Shown here piece by piece: positions 16,248 to 26,964 of a stretch of DNA of 64,000 bases (the stretch's first letter is position 1; each line of letters opens with the position of its first letter). Under the pieces are notes generated by a model. The model was not told the origin of the DNA. It saw only the letters and a program-made list of their open reading frames with translations, and made no database searches. Source of the stretch: a bacterium (GTDB lineage: Bacteria > Krumholzibacteriota > Krumholzibacteriia > LZORAL124-64-63); contig JADJQR010000001.1 in the NCBI GenBank assembly GCA_016712675.1, positions 1,736,001-1,800,000 of the forward strand, given 5' to 3'. The position numbers and the translations under genes are program-made.

Positions 16248-17701
16248 GGGAGGCCCTTGCTGCGGATGAAGCGGCAGCACTGGCTACACGCCTGGTGGTC
16301 GGCCTGGCTGGGCCGGAGCCGACGCCGGCCGAGTGGGCCTGGCTGGGCGAACACCGTCCGGCCGGGGTGATCCTGTTCGGCCGCAACGTGACCGGACCGA
16401 CCCAGGCGGCACAGCTGTGTCGCCGGCTACGCGCCCTGGTGCCGGACCTGCAGGTGATGGCTGACCACGAAGGCGGTCCCGTGGCGCAGATGGCCGCGGC
16501 GGCGGGCCGGCCGCCGGCCGCCTGGACCCTGGGCGCGCTGGATGATGCCGCGCTGACGAGCGAGGTCTGCCGCGAGACGGCCGCCCGCCTGGCGCGATTG
16601 GGGATCACCCGCGTGCTGGGCCCGGTGGCCGACGTGCTGGAGCATCCGCGCAATCCGGTCATCGGGGCCCGGGCGTTCGGGGCCGACCCCGCCTTATGCG
16701 CGCGGCATGTGGCCGCCGCGGTAGCGGGCTACCGCGCGGCGGGGCTGGAGGTCTGCGTCAAGCACTGGCCCGGCCACGGCGGCACCGCGACCGACAGCCA
16801 CCTGACGCTTGAGGCGCAGCTGGTTGCCGGTTGCCGCGAGCCGTTCCTGGCCGGCCTGGCCGCCGGTGCCGACGCGGTGATGGTGGGTCACCTGCCTGTG
16901 GCCGGCGGCGAGGCAGGCGGGACGGGACTGGCCACGCTGGACGCCGCCTATCTGGAGCAGGTGCGGGCCAGCCTGGCCGTCGGCGGCGTGCCGCCGCTGC
17001 TGGTGGCCGATGACGTCACGATGGGGGCCCTGCGTGAGCCCATGCGGCGGCTGGGCGTGCCGCGACCCGATGCCCAGGACAGTGGCCTGGTCGAGCCGGG
17101 CGACCTGCCTGCAGCCTGGCTGCGTGCGCTGCTACGCGCCGGCTGCGGCCTGCTGCTGCTGCGCGGCATCCCGTGGCGGGCGCTGCCGCTGTCCGGGGCG
17201 CTGCCGGCCAGCGAGCCGCCGGCGCTGGGCGCCGGAAGCGAGGGACCGCCGGCGCTGGCGTCCCTCGCCGCTCCGGCGGCGGTCTGGCAGGAGGCCCGGG
17301 ACCGCCTGTGGCGGCGTGAGGCGGTAGCGTGGTCCGCCCCGCACCTCACCCTGGCCTGGCTGGATACCACGGCCGGCGACCGCTGGGGAGCGGCCGATCA
17401 GCGCACGGGCGCGGCGTTCGCCGAGAAGCTGGCGAGCCTGTTCGCACGGGTGGAACGCCGGAACGGTGCCGCCAGCGCCGAGGCACCCTGCGAGCGCCTG
17501 CTGGTGACCTCTCATCGCCCCATGGGCACCGGTCTGCTGGACGGCTTGACGCTGGCGCCCGGCGGGATCGCCCTGGCGATGGGCCACCCGAGTCTAGCGG
17601 TCGACCTGCGCGCCCGGCTGGGCGAAGCCTGGCGGGTCGGTGCGCTGTTCGATTGCGACGTGCAGGACCTGGGTAGCCCGTGCGCCGGCTCGGCGGCGTG
17701 A
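16244..17701 (+). CDS. nagZ: Glycoside hydrolase family 3, beta-N-acetylglucosaminidase (NagZ-like)
   Basis: Cleaves GlcNAc from anhydro-muropeptides during wall recycling. It has 485 residues. The NagZ signature KHWPGHGG (from Lys173) followed by D184-S-H186 is the acid/base loop that distinguishes NagZ from other GH3 enzymes. The nucleophile region is LVADDVTMGA (Asp256/257). After the barrel (about 1-345) there is a C-terminal domain of some 140 residues that simple NagZ proteins lack. The ATG at 16244 overlaps the stop of the SpoIID-like gene, with AGGGAGG upstream. Pairing with a peptidoglycan lyase supports a wall turnover role. No signal peptide is seen, so the enzyme is probably cytoplasmic. 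Confidence 0.9.
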   Translation: MREALAADEAAALATRLVVGLAGPEPTPAEWAWLGEHRPAGVILFGRNVTGPTQAAQLCRRLRALVPDLQVMADHEGGPVAQMAAAAGRPPAAWTLGALDDAALTSEVCRETAARLARLGITRVLGPVADVLEHPRNPVIGARAFGADPALCARHVAAAVAGYRAAGLEVCVKHWPGHGGTATDSHLTLEAQLVAGCREPFLAGLAAGADAVMVGHLPVAGGEAGGTGLATLDAAYLEQVRASLAVGGVPPLLVADDVTMGALREPMRRLGVPRPDAQDSGLVEPGDLPAAWLRALLRAGCGLLLLRGIPWRALPLSGALPASEPPALGAGSEGPPALASLAAPAAVWQEARDRLWRREAVAWSAPHLTLAWLDTTAGDRWGAADQRTGAAFAEKLASLFARVERRNGAASAEAPCERLLVTSHRPMGTGLLDGLTLAPGGIALAMGHPSLAVDLRARLGEAWRVGALFDCDVQDLGSPCAGSAA

Positions 17702-17756
17702 GCGGTGACCCGGAACCCAGCAGGTCCCGCTGCCGCCTGGCCGCTGCAATATTATT

Positions 17757-17785
17757 TTGACTGCCGGAGCGGGCGCGACTATATT
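17757..17785 (+). promoter_or_regulatory. Promoter of tRNA-Asp
   Basis: TTGACT at 17757-17762, a 17-bp spacer and TATATT at 17780-17785, 21 bp upstream of the mature tRNA end. Confidence 0.85.
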
Positions 17786-17806
17786 GCCGCCTCGCTGAAT
17801 CAAGGC

Positions 17807-17883
<77 letters not shown>

Positions 17884-17890
17884 TCTGCCA

Positions 17891-17915
17891 ACCGCGACTC
17901 CGGTCGCGGTTTTTT
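17891..17915 (+). terminator. Rho-independent terminator after tRNA-Asp
   Basis: Stem ACCGCGAC/GTCGCGGT with a TCCG tetraloop, followed by TTTTT. Confidence 0.95.
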
Positions 17916-17970
17916 GTTGCCCGGCGCCGTGCGCGGCGCCCTGTTCTTCCCGAGCCGAGGAGCCGGAACC

Positions 17971-19731
<1,761 letters not shown>

Positions 19732-19798
19732 TCCTGCGGAGACAGGGGCCGGGTGCCGCTGCCCGGCCCTCCTTCGCAGCCACCTCGTCAGGCAGGTC

Positions 19799-20461
19799 AT
19801 GCTCCAGGTCAGCGAGATCTACCGGTCGCTCTGCGGCGAGTCGCTGTTCAGCGGTCGCCCGTGCACGCTCGTGCGCCTGACTGCCTGCCACGTGCGGTGC
19901 GTCTGGTGCGACTCGGCGCATGCCTTCAACGGGGGGCACCCGATGCCGGTGCCGGACGTGCTGGGGCGTGTGCGCGAACTGGGACCGCGGACCGTGCTGG
20001 TGACCGGCGGCGAGCCGTTGCTGCAACCAGCCGTGAAGGAGCTGCTGCAGGCCCTGCTGGACGACGGGCGCGAGGTGCTGCTGGAGACCAGCGGCACGCT
20101 CGGGCCGCGCTCGGCGGTCCGCCTGGACGAGGTGCCGCCCGGCGTGCACCGCATCGTGGACCTGAAGGCGCCGGGCAGCGGCCTGGCGCCCGGGGTGATC
20201 GACTGGGCGGGCATCGCCGCCCTGGGACCGGGCGACGAACTGAAGGCGGTCCTGGCCGACCGTCGCGACTACGAGTGGGCGCGCGACCTGGTGCGCGAGC
20301 CCGGCCGGCTGCCGGCCGGCGTGCCCGTCAGCTTCTCCCCGGTGCAGGACGGCCTGGCACCGGCCGACCTGGCGGGCTGGATCCTCGAGGACGGGCTCGA
20401 GGTGCGGTTCCAGCTGCAGCTGCACAAGGTCGTGTGGCCCGGCGTCGAGCGGGGGGTCTGA
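19799..20461 (+). CDS. queE: 7-carboxy-7-deazaguanine synthase (radical SAM)
   Basis: Radical SAM enzyme that contracts the ring of carboxy-tetrahydropterin to 7-carboxy-7-deazaguanine in queuosine/preQ0 synthesis. It has 220 residues. The [4Fe-4S] cysteines are Cys30, Cys34 and Cys37 in TACHVRCVWC, and VTGGEPLLQ is the SAM-binding GGE motif. The N-terminus VSEIYRSLCGESLFSGRP matches the family start. The stop is two bases from queC, so QueE supplies the substrate of the next enzyme from the same transcript. No queD, queF or tgt is in the window. Confidence 0.93.
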   Translation: MLQVSEIYRSLCGESLFSGRPCTLVRLTACHVRCVWCDSAHAFNGGHPMPVPDVLGRVRELGPRTVLVTGGEPLLQPAVKELLQALLDDGREVLLETSGTLGPRSAVRLDEVPPGVHRIVDLKAPGSGLAPGVIDWAGIAALGPGDELKAVLADRRDYEWARDLVREPGRLPAGVPVSFSPVQDGLAPADLAGWILEDGLEVRFQLQLHKVVWPGVERGV

Positions 20462-20463
20462 CG

Positions 20464-21144
20464 GTGACGCCGGCGACAGGCATGGCCATCGTCCTGGTCA
20501 GTGGAGGCATGGACTCGTGCGTGTGCCTGGCCGAGGCGGCGCGGGGCCATGAGGTGGCGGCGCTGCACATCAACTACGGCCAGCGCACGCAGGCCCGCGA
20601 GCTGCGCGCCTTCGGCGAACTGTGCGACCACTACCGCGTGGCGCGGCGCCTGGTGGCGGACATCTCCTACCTGAAGCAGATCGGCGGCTCGTCGCTGGTC
20701 GACAGCTCGATGGCGGTCGAGACCGGCCTGCCGCAGGCGGGACAGGGCGTGCCCTCGACCTACGTCCCGTTCCGCAACGCGCACATCCTGTCGGTGGGCG
20801 TGTCCTGGGCCGAGGTCATGGGCGCCGGTTCGCTGTGGATCGGCGCCGTGGAGGAGGACGGCAGCGGCTATCCCGATTGCCGCCGCGAGTTCTACGACCG
20901 TTTCGAGGCCGCGGCCAACGCCGGCACGAAGCCGGGCACGGTCCTGCGCATCGTCACGCCGCTGATCAGCCTGGACAAGGGCGCCATCGTGCGGCGCGGC
21001 GTCGAACTGGGGGCGCCGCTGCACCTGACCTGGTCCTGCTACACGGACGAGGACCTGGCTTGCGGTCGCTGCGAGAGCTGCCGACTGCGCCTGCGCGGCT
21101 TCGAGCGCGCGGGCCTGGTCGATCCGCTCCCGTATCGGGGCTGA
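20464..21144 (+). CDS. queC: 7-cyano-7-deazaguanine synthase
   Basis: ATP-dependent enzyme that turns 7-carboxy-7-deazaguanine into preQ0. It has 226 residues. The PP-loop SGGMDS is at residues 13-18. The C-terminal zinc site is formed by the cysteines of SCYTDEDLACGRCESC. The GTG at 20464 follows the queE stop directly behind a run of G; an ATG six codons further in (20482) is an equally possible start and does not affect any motif. It is convergent with the radical SAM gene on the minus strand. A 7-bp hairpin (CTGAGCG/CGCTCAG, 21141-21167) lies at the junction and may help end both transcripts, although it has no T-tract. Confidence 0.93.
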   Translation: MTPATGMAIVLVSGGMDSCVCLAEAARGHEVAALHINYGQRTQARELRAFGELCDHYRVARRLVADISYLKQIGGSSLVDSSMAVETGLPQAGQGVPSTYVPFRNAHILSVGVSWAEVMGAGSLWIGAVEEDGSGYPDCRREFYDRFEAAANAGTKPGTVLRIVTPLISLDKGAIVRRGVELGAPLHLTWSCYTDEDLACGRCESCRLRLRGFERAGLVDPLPYRG

Positions 21145-21163
21145 GCGGCGTCGGGCGCTTCGC

Positions 21164-22120
21164 TCAGTCGCCGGCGGCGTCCGCCCCCGCAAACCGGCTG
21201 AAATCGTAGTCCTTGTACGCGTTGCAGCGGCTGCAGAGGTGGATCAGGTCGCGTCGGCCGTCATCGAGCAGCTCGCGCAGGCAGCGCGCGGCGTGTCCCT
21301 GCCAGATCTCCAGCACCGACTGCTCGAGCACATTGCCGATCACGGCTTTCCCGTGCACGTCCCAGCAGCAGAGCGTGGCGTCGCCGTCGGTGTAGAAGAA
21401 CATCTCGTCGAGCACCTTCAGGCAGGGCTTCTTCACGACGTCCTCGGGCTTCTGCCCCGTCCATGGCCATTGGTAGAGCTGGGTGACCAGCACCTCGGTG
21501 CAGCGCGGCGACCAGTAGGCCCGGTAGTCGGCGATCTCGTGCCGGTTCTCGGGCACCTCGATCATCCGCACCTCGGTGAACACCTTGTCGCGCCAGCCTT
21601 CGCGGTCCCAGATCTCCAGGAAGCGCGTCGTGCGCTCGAGCACCTTGGCGTAGGGGATGCCCACCCGCGAAGGCTCGTAGGTCGCGGCGCTGAAGCCGTC
21701 GATCGAGAAGCGCATGATGTCGACGCCGGCTTCCAGCAGGGCACGGCCCAATTCCTCGGTCAGCAACTCCGCGTTGGTGTTGAACTCGACGCGGGCGGTG
21801 GGATCGTTCTGCTTGATGTAGCGCACGATCTCGGGCTGCCGCTTGTCGACGAACGGCTCGTTGGTCAGGAACGGGCGGTAGGTGACGCCCCAGCCGCGGG
21901 TATCATCGACGATCTTCTTCCACATGGCGTCCGGCATGCGCGCCGGGTCGCGGACGATCTCGTTCTGCGGGCAGAACGGGCACTTCGCGTTGCACTTGGT
22001 GACCGTCTCCAACTGCAGGAACCGCGGCCGCGCGGCGTAGGGCAGGCGCCAGCGGGGCCCGGCGCCGGCAGCGGCGGCGGCAGGGGCGGCGGTGAACTGG
22101 TCGGCCTGGGCTGGACGCAT
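21164..22120 (-). CDS. Radical SAM/SPASM domain protein
   Basis: A 318-residue radical SAM protein of unknown substrate. The [4Fe-4S] motif is Cys43-x3-Cys47-x2-Cys50 (CNAKCPFC). The C-terminal SPASM region has PCLKVL, LCCWD and LCSRC cysteines for auxiliary clusters. FLTNEPFVDKRQ takes the place of the usual GGEP segment. The ATG at 22120 has GGAGGAA upstream. It lies 36 bp downstream of waaA on the same strand, at the end of what looks like an LPS-core operon, which suggests a role in modifying or decorating a cell-surface glycan or peptide (inference). The first 22 residues are Ala-rich and may be a flexible leader. Confidence 0.85.
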   Translation of the reverse strand: MRPAQADQFTAAPAAAAAGAGPRWRLPYAARPRFLQLETVTKCNAKCPFCPQNEIVRDPARMPDAMWKKIVDDTRGWGVTYRPFLTNEPFVDKRQPEIVRYIKQNDPTARVEFNTNAELLTEELGRALLEAGVDIMRFSIDGFSAATYEPSRVGIPYAKVLERTTRFLEIWDREGWRDKVFTEVRMIEVPENRHEIADYRAYWSPRCTEVLVTQLYQWPWTGQKPEDVVKKPCLKVLDEMFFYTDGDATLCCWDVHGKAVIGNVLEQSVLEIWQGHAARCLRELLDDGRRDLIHLCSRCNAYKDYDFSRFAGADAAGD

Positions 22121-22156
22121 GGGGTTCCTCCGGGAGCGGCCGCTGGCCGCGGGTCT

Positions 22157-23458
22157 TCAGGGGCGATCCAGGAGCGGTTCGATGACCGCCAGGCTGCGTG
22201 CGGTGGCGCCGCGCTGGTCCAGCACGACGCCGCGCGCGGCGGCGGCAGCCGTCCGGTGGGCCCGGTCGTCGCCCAGCAGCCGCAGCGCCGCGGCCACGGC
22301 TTCCGGCGGACGGCGCAGCACCTGCCCGGCACCGCGGCGCACCAGCTCGCCTGCCTCCTCGGCGTTGTCGATCACCGGGCCGAAGAGGACCGGCAGCCCG
22401 GCCACGGCCGGTTCCAGCGTGTTGTGCACGCCGGTGGTGAAGCTGCCGCCGACGTAGGCAAGATGCCCCGCCCGGTAGATTTCCGCCAGTTGGCCGACCG
22501 AGTCGACCAGCACGACATCCGGAGGGCTCACAGGGGTGGCAGCCACCAGGGCCGAAAGGCGAAGCGTCGACAGGCCGTCATCGGTCAGCCTGCGCTCCAG
22601 TTGTCCCAGCCGCGCGGCCGTGGGCTCGTGCGGAGTCAACACGATGCGCGCGTCCGGGCACTCCTTCCGCAACCGCGGCAGGACCGGTAGCCAGAGCTGT
22701 TCGTCCGGCGGCCAGGTGCTGCCCAGGATGAGCAGGCGGCCGCCCAGCGCCTGCAGGGCAGCCGCCACCGGGCCGCCGTGGGCGGCCTCCCAGCGCAGGA
22801 TCACCTGCTCGGCGCGCGTGTCACCGGTGACGCTCACCGGGCAACGTACGCCGAGCCCGTCGACAAACCGTCGCCGGTCGTCTTCCGTGCACACCCCGAC
22901 GTGAGCGAAGCGGTCGAAGAGGTCGCGGTAGAGCGGACGGGCCAGCGGGTGCAGGCGGGCGCTCCCCGGCCGCAGCGAACCGGCCATCAGGACGATGGGG
23001 ACCCCGGCGCGGTCGGCGGCCAGCACCTGGTTGGGCCAGCAGTCGAACTTGATGAACACCAGCAGGCGCGGGCGCCACTGTGCGACCAGCGCTTCCATCG
23101 CCGCGGGTCGGTCCAGGGGCAGGTACTCGTGCACGTCGGCACAGGGGCGCCGCTCGGCGAAGTGGCGGCCAGACGGCGAGAAGTGCGTGACCACCAACGG
23201 CAGTCCGGGCCGCGACTGGCGCAGGGCGGCCACCAGCGGCCGCGCCTGCTCGTACTCGCCGACGGAGGTCACGTGGAACCAGACGCCACCCTGCGCCTGC
23301 GCGGCCGCCGCGGCGATGCGCGCGTCCAGGCCGCGCCGGCCGGCCAGCCCCTCGCGCAGCTTGGGCAGGAACGGGACGGCCAGGGTCGTCGTCGCGGCCA
23401 GGGCGGGCGAAAGCGCACGGTACGCGCGCAGCGACAGGCCGGGCGGACGGGCGTTCAC
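22157..23458 (-). CDS. waaA: 3-deoxy-D-manno-octulosonic acid (Kdo) transferase
   Basis: GT30 enzyme at the inner membrane that transfers Kdo from CMP-Kdo to lipid IVA, the first step of LPS core assembly. It has 433 residues, the usual size. An N-terminal hydrophobic anchor (about 10-35) leads into GVWFHVTSVGEYEQARPL, the Glu-containing acceptor loop (often GE-x-x-A). Later blocks are FIKFDCWPN, AGSLRPGS, LGSTWPPDE, VLTPHEP and YVGGSFTTGVHNTLEPA. The GTG start overlaps the stop of the GT9 gene, so the two are translationally coupled. Its presence is the strongest evidence in the window that the organism is an LPS-bearing diderm. Confidence 0.94.
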   Translation of the reverse strand: MNARPPGLSLRAYRALSPALAATTTLAVPFLPKLREGLAGRRGLDARIAAAAAQAQGGVWFHVTSVGEYEQARPLVAALRQSRPGLPLVVTHFSPSGRHFAERRPCADVHEYLPLDRPAAMEALVAQWRPRLLVFIKFDCWPNQVLAADRAGVPIVLMAGSLRPGSARLHPLARPLYRDLFDRFAHVGVCTEDDRRRFVDGLGVRCPVSVTGDTRAEQVILRWEAAHGGPVAAALQALGGRLLILGSTWPPDEQLWLPVLPRLRKECPDARIVLTPHEPTAARLGQLERRLTDDGLSTLRLSALVAATPVSPPDVVLVDSVGQLAEIYRAGHLAYVGGSFTTGVHNTLEPAVAGLPVLFGPVIDNAEEAGELVRRGAGQVLRRPPEAVAAALRLLGDDRAHRTAAAAARGVVLDQRGATARSLAVIEPLLDRP

Positions 23459-24456
23459 GGCTGCTTCCGCTCGGCGCGCAGCGCCGCCAGCGCCGTGGCC
23501 GGCAGGACCGATTCCAGGCAGGCCAGGTCGCCACGGTGGCATGGGCGCTTGCCGTTGCGCGAACAGGGGCGGCAGTCGATCTCGTGTTCGAGCACCAGGC
23601 TCGCTTCCAGGCGCGGGAAGTAGCCGAACTGGCGCACGGTCGGGCCGAAGAAGGCCAGCACCGGCGTGCCCGTCGCCTCGGCCAGGTGCAGCAGGCCGCT
23701 GTCGTTGGTCACCAGGCGGCGGCAGGCGCCGACGGCGTCCGCGACGTCCGGCAGGCCCAGCCCCTCGATGACCACGGCGCCGGCGGCGACGGCCGCGCCC
23801 TGCAGGCGGCTGCCGGCGAACCAGGCTCTCTCGTCGGGCCCCAGGAAGAGGCGAAGGTCCCGTTCGCCGTCCGCGGCCAGACCTTCGATCAGCGCGACCC
23901 AGTGGTGCTCCGGCCAACGCTTGGTCGCCCAGCGGGCGCCGGGCGCCATTCCCAGGGGCGCGGCGCCGTTCGCGATTCGGGCACCGGACGTAGCGGCCAA
24001 CGGTGGTCGGCGACCGCCGGTGACGGCGCCGTCCTGCAGCAGACACTGGTCGAAGCGGTCGACCATCGTGCGGGCCAGCGGAGCCGAGTCTGGCCCACCG
24101 GACAGCAGGCGCAGGCGCGCAGCCGTGTCCTTGGCCAAGCGCGCGTCGGCCCGGCGTCCAACCAGCGCCAGCAATGCGTGGCTGCGCAGCACATTGTGGG
24201 CGTCGACGACCCGGTGCCAGTGCCCGCGGCGCAGGCGTCCCGCCAGATCGCGCAGCGGGCCCAGGTCCGATCCGCGCAAGGGTTCGACGCTCGCAACGCC
24301 GTGGAACCGGGACACCAGGGGTGCAAACGCGGCCTTGGTGGCGATGGTCACGCGCGGTCGGGTGTCATCCGTGCCGTCGGCCAGCGCCGACAGCGACCAG
24401 CCCAGCAGGCAAAGGTCGCCCAGCGAACCGAAACGCAATACCAGCCAATCGGGCAC
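23455..24456 (-). CDS. Glycosyltransferase family 9, heptosyltransferase-like
   Basis: GT9 enzymes transfer heptose (or related sugars) to the LPS inner core. It has 333 residues in two Rossmann-like halves. The start VPDWLVLRFGSLGDLCLL is the family N-terminal block. TNDSGLLHLAEATGTP...GPT (around residues 245-270) is the nucleotide-sugar binding signature. The C-terminal CRPCSRNGKRPCHRG resembles the cysteine-rich end of WaaF-type proteins. The GTG at 24456 is the first start that reproduces the family N-terminus; upstream reading is low-quality. Whether it is WaaF, WaaC or WaaQ-like cannot be decided by eye. It is the first gene of the GT9-waaA-radical SAM operon. Confidence 0.88.
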   Translation of the reverse strand: MPDWLVLRFGSLGDLCLLGWSLSALADGTDDTRPRVTIATKAAFAPLVSRFHGVASVEPLRGSDLGPLRDLAGRLRRGHWHRVVDAHNVLRSHALLALVGRRADARLAKDTAARLRLLSGGPDSAPLARTMVDRFDQCLLQDGAVTGGRRPPLAATSGARIANGAAPLGMAPGARWATKRWPEHHWVALIEGLAADGERDLRLFLGPDERAWFAGSRLQGAAVAAGAVVIEGLGLPDVADAVGACRRLVTNDSGLLHLAEATGTPVLAFFGPTVRQFGYFPRLEASLVLEHEIDCRPCSRNGKRPCHRGDLACLESVLPATALAALRAERKQP

Positions 24457-24591
24457 GGGACCATCCGTGGAGCGGGGCCTTGGCCGGCGGCATCGGGCGC
24501 CGGCAACGGTTCGGATCACCGCAAGTGAAACACATCGCCGACGGCGGCGCCAGCCTTGCGCGGCCGGTCGCCACGTGATTGCCACGCGGTC

Positions 24592-24620
24592 TTGCCGGCG
24601 TCCTTCCAGCGGGTTACCAT
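24592..24620 (+). promoter_or_regulatory. Possible promoter of the CNNM-CNNM-DUF1844 run
   Basis: TTGCCG at 24592-24597, a 17-bp spacer and TACCAT at 24615-24620, 57 bp before the TTG start. Confidence 0.5.
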
Positions 24621-24676
24621 CGCCCGGCCGCCGGGGCCAAGCCTGGTCGCCGGCCGTCAGCCCCGGGAGTCCGCGC

Positions 24677-25927
24677 TTGGAACTGGTTCTGCTCATCGTG
24701 CTGTTGGCGCTGTCGGCGTTCTTCTCGGGATCGGAGACCGCGCTCTTCTCGTTGAACGCCGGCGAGCGCGCGCGGCTGGAAGCCGAGGGCGGACGAGCCG
24801 GCCACAACGTGGCCCGGCTGCTACGGCGCAGCCATGACCTTCTGTCCGCCCTGCTGGTGGGCAACCTGGTGGTCAACACGGCCGCCAGCGTCGTGGCCAC
24901 CGGTCTGTGTCTGGCCTGGTTCGGGGCGCAGGGCGTGGCGGTGGCCATTCCGGTCGTGACGCTGCTGCTGCTGCTGTTCAGCGAGATCACGCCGAAGCTG
25001 CTCGCGTTGCGACGGCCAAGCCGGGTGGCGATGGCCGTGCAGCTTCCGTTGCGCGGATGGGTCGCGGTGGCGCGCCCGGTCGTCTGGCTGACCAGCCGGC
25101 TGGTCGAGGCGTTGCTGCGGGTCCTGCCCGCCGACCGGCCTGGTTCCCGGGCACTCAACACCGCCGAGCTGCAGACGGCGTGCGACCTGGCCATCGAGGA
25201 CGGGACCCTGACCGAGACCGAAGGACGGTCGCTGGCTCGCCTGCTGCAGCTGTCGGGGCTCGAGGTGCAGCACATCATGGTGCCCAGGCCGGCGGTCGTC
25301 TCGCTGCGCGCGGACATGACGCGTGCCGGGATTCTCGACGTGGCCAGGCGCGCCGGCTTCAATCGCTACCCCGTTCTCGGCGCCGACGGCGCCCGCCCGG
25401 TCGGCATGTTCCATCTGAAGGACCTGTTGGCGGCCGGCGAGCCCGGGAGCCTGCCGCTGCAGGGCGGCGCGCGGCCGCTGCTGTTCGTGCCCGAGAGCAA
25501 GGATGTCGACGCCCTGCTGACCGAGATGCGGCGCGGCGGTGCCCACCTGGCGGCGGTGGTCGACGAGCACGGAGACTTCACGGGCATCGTCACGATGGCG
25601 GACTGCCTGCAGGCGCTGCTCGGTCCGGTGGCCGACGCCTCTTCCCGCGATCCGGAGGTGATTCCGCTCGGTGAGGGTCGCTGGGTCGTCAGCGGTCGCA
25701 CCGACCTGCGCGGGCTGGAGGAAGCCTGCGGCGTGCACCTGCCGCCGAGCCGCGACTACGTGACCGTGGCGGGTTTCCTCATGACGACGCTCGGGCGTGT
25801 GCTCGCACCGGGCGACCGCGTGACGCTGCCGCAGGCGCGGCTGACGGTGCTGGAAATGGACGGCCTGCGTGCGCTGCGCATCCAGGTCACGCGGCGGCTG
25901 TCGGCGCCGGCGGGAGGCGTCCGATGA
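24677..25927 (+). CDS. CNNM/CorC-family membrane protein with CBS domains (first copy)
   Basis: A 416-residue DUF21-CBS-CorC_HlyC protein, a family linked to magnesium (and cobalt) efflux or resistance; the old hemolysin label is not informative. The N-terminal DUF21 part has four membrane segments and the signature SAFFSGSETALFSL, which is the conserved ion-path motif. A CBS pair occupies about 200-320, including VQHIMVPRPAVV and VDEHGDFTGIVT. A CorC-like C-terminal domain ends the protein. The TTG at 24677 has CGGGAG 7 bp upstream and places the first helix immediately after the start. Its stop overlaps the start of a second, shorter paralogue, so the two may form a hetero-oligomer. Confidence 0.9.
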   Translation: MELVLLIVLLALSAFFSGSETALFSLNAGERARLEAEGGRAGHNVARLLRRSHDLLSALLVGNLVVNTAASVVATGLCLAWFGAQGVAVAIPVVTLLLLLFSEITPKLLALRRPSRVAMAVQLPLRGWVAVARPVVWLTSRLVEALLRVLPADRPGSRALNTAELQTACDLAIEDGTLTETEGRSLARLLQLSGLEVQHIMVPRPAVVSLRADMTRAGILDVARRAGFNRYPVLGADGARPVGMFHLKDLLAAGEPGSLPLQGGARPLLFVPESKDVDALLTEMRRGGAHLAAVVDEHGDFTGIVTMADCLQALLGPVADASSRDPEVIPLGEGRWVVSGRTDLRGLEEACGVHLPPSRDYVTVAGFLMTTLGRVLAPGDRVTLPQARLTVLEMDGLRALRIQVTRRLSAPAGGVR

Positions 25928-26955
25928 ACGGCGTGAACGAGCCGCTCCTGTGGCTGGCCCTGGGGGCGTGCCTGGCGGGCTCCGCGTTCTTCTCGGGAAC
26001 CGAGACCGGGTTGATGAGCGTCAGCCGCGTGCGCCTGCGACGATCCGCTGCCGGAGAGACCCCGCGCGGTCGTCGGCTCCGTCGACTGCTGCATGACCTC
26101 GAGGATGCCGTGACGACCTGCCTTGTCGGCAACAACCTGGTCAACGTCGCTTTCAGCGCGCTGGTGACGGTGGCCCTCACGCGAAGGCTGGGCGATGCGG
26201 GACAGGGCATGGCCGTGGTCGTGGTCTCGGCGGTGACGATCGTGGTCGGCGAGATCCTGCCGAAGATCGTCTTTCGCGAGTATCCCGAGCGGCTGTGCCT
26301 GGCGGTGCTTCCTGTCTTCACGGTCGTGATGAAGGTGCTGTGGCCGGTGCGCCTGCTGCTGGGCGCGTACCGGCGTTTGTGGCTGCGGGTGTTGCCACCC
26401 GGAGGTGCCAGCGCCCGCGGCCTGGATCGTGGCAGTCTGGCGGCCCTCATGCACACCCACGCGCAACCTTCCGACCAGGAACGGGGCTTCAGCGAGATCC
26501 TCGATCGTTTCCTGCAGCTTGCGCACCGCCCTTTGATGACGCTGGCTCGACCGCTGCAGGCGGTGGTCACGGTGGGGCCGGAAGCGACGACGGCGGAGTG
26601 CCTGGCGGTCGCCGCGCGCTCGGGCCTCAGCCGGTTGCCGGTCACGCGCGAGGGCGGTTGCGCTCTGCAGGCGTACGTGACGGCGCGCGACCTGCTGTTC
26701 CTGCCCGCCGGGGAAGCGGACCGGATCGTGCCACGGCGGCTGTGGCGGCCATTCGTGCTGATCGACGCCCGCATGACGCCGTACGAGGTGTTCGAGGAAC
26801 TGCGTGGCCAGGGCAATCAGATGGCGGCCGTCTGCGATGCGGGGGGGAACCCGCTCGGCCTGATCACGTTGGAGGACCTCATCGAGACGGTGATGGGGTC
26901 CATCCACGACGAGTTCGACCCGCAGGTCGCCGCGATGGCGGCGGCCGGAGCCTGA
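25924..26955 (+). CDS. CNNM-family membrane protein with CBS domains (second copy)
   Basis: A 343-residue paralogue of the preceding protein. SAFFSGTETGLMSVSRVRLR is the DUF21 signature, followed by three further membrane segments with VVGEILPKIVFREYPERL. A CBS pair (about 190-330) includes QMAAVCDAGGNPLGLITLEDLIE. It lacks the CorC_HlyC tail of its neighbour. The ATG at 25924 overlaps the preceding stop (ATGA). A tandem of one long and one short CNNM protein is a recurring bacterial arrangement. Transport direction and ion are inferred from the family only. Confidence 0.9.
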   Translation: MNGVNEPLLWLALGACLAGSAFFSGTETGLMSVSRVRLRRSAAGETPRGRRLRRLLHDLEDAVTTCLVGNNLVNVAFSALVTVALTRRLGDAGQGMAVVVVSAVTIVVGEILPKIVFREYPERLCLAVLPVFTVVMKVLWPVRLLLGAYRRLWLRVLPPGGASARGLDRGSLAALMHTHAQPSDQERGFSEILDRFLQLAHRPLMTLARPLQAVVTVGPEATTAECLAVAARSGLSRLPVTREGGCALQAYVTARDLLFLPAGEADRIVPRRLWRPFVLIDARMTPYEVFEELRGQGNQMAAVCDAGGNPLGLITLEDLIETVMGSIHDEFDPQVAAMAAAGA

Positions 26956-26964
26956 GGAGGACGC

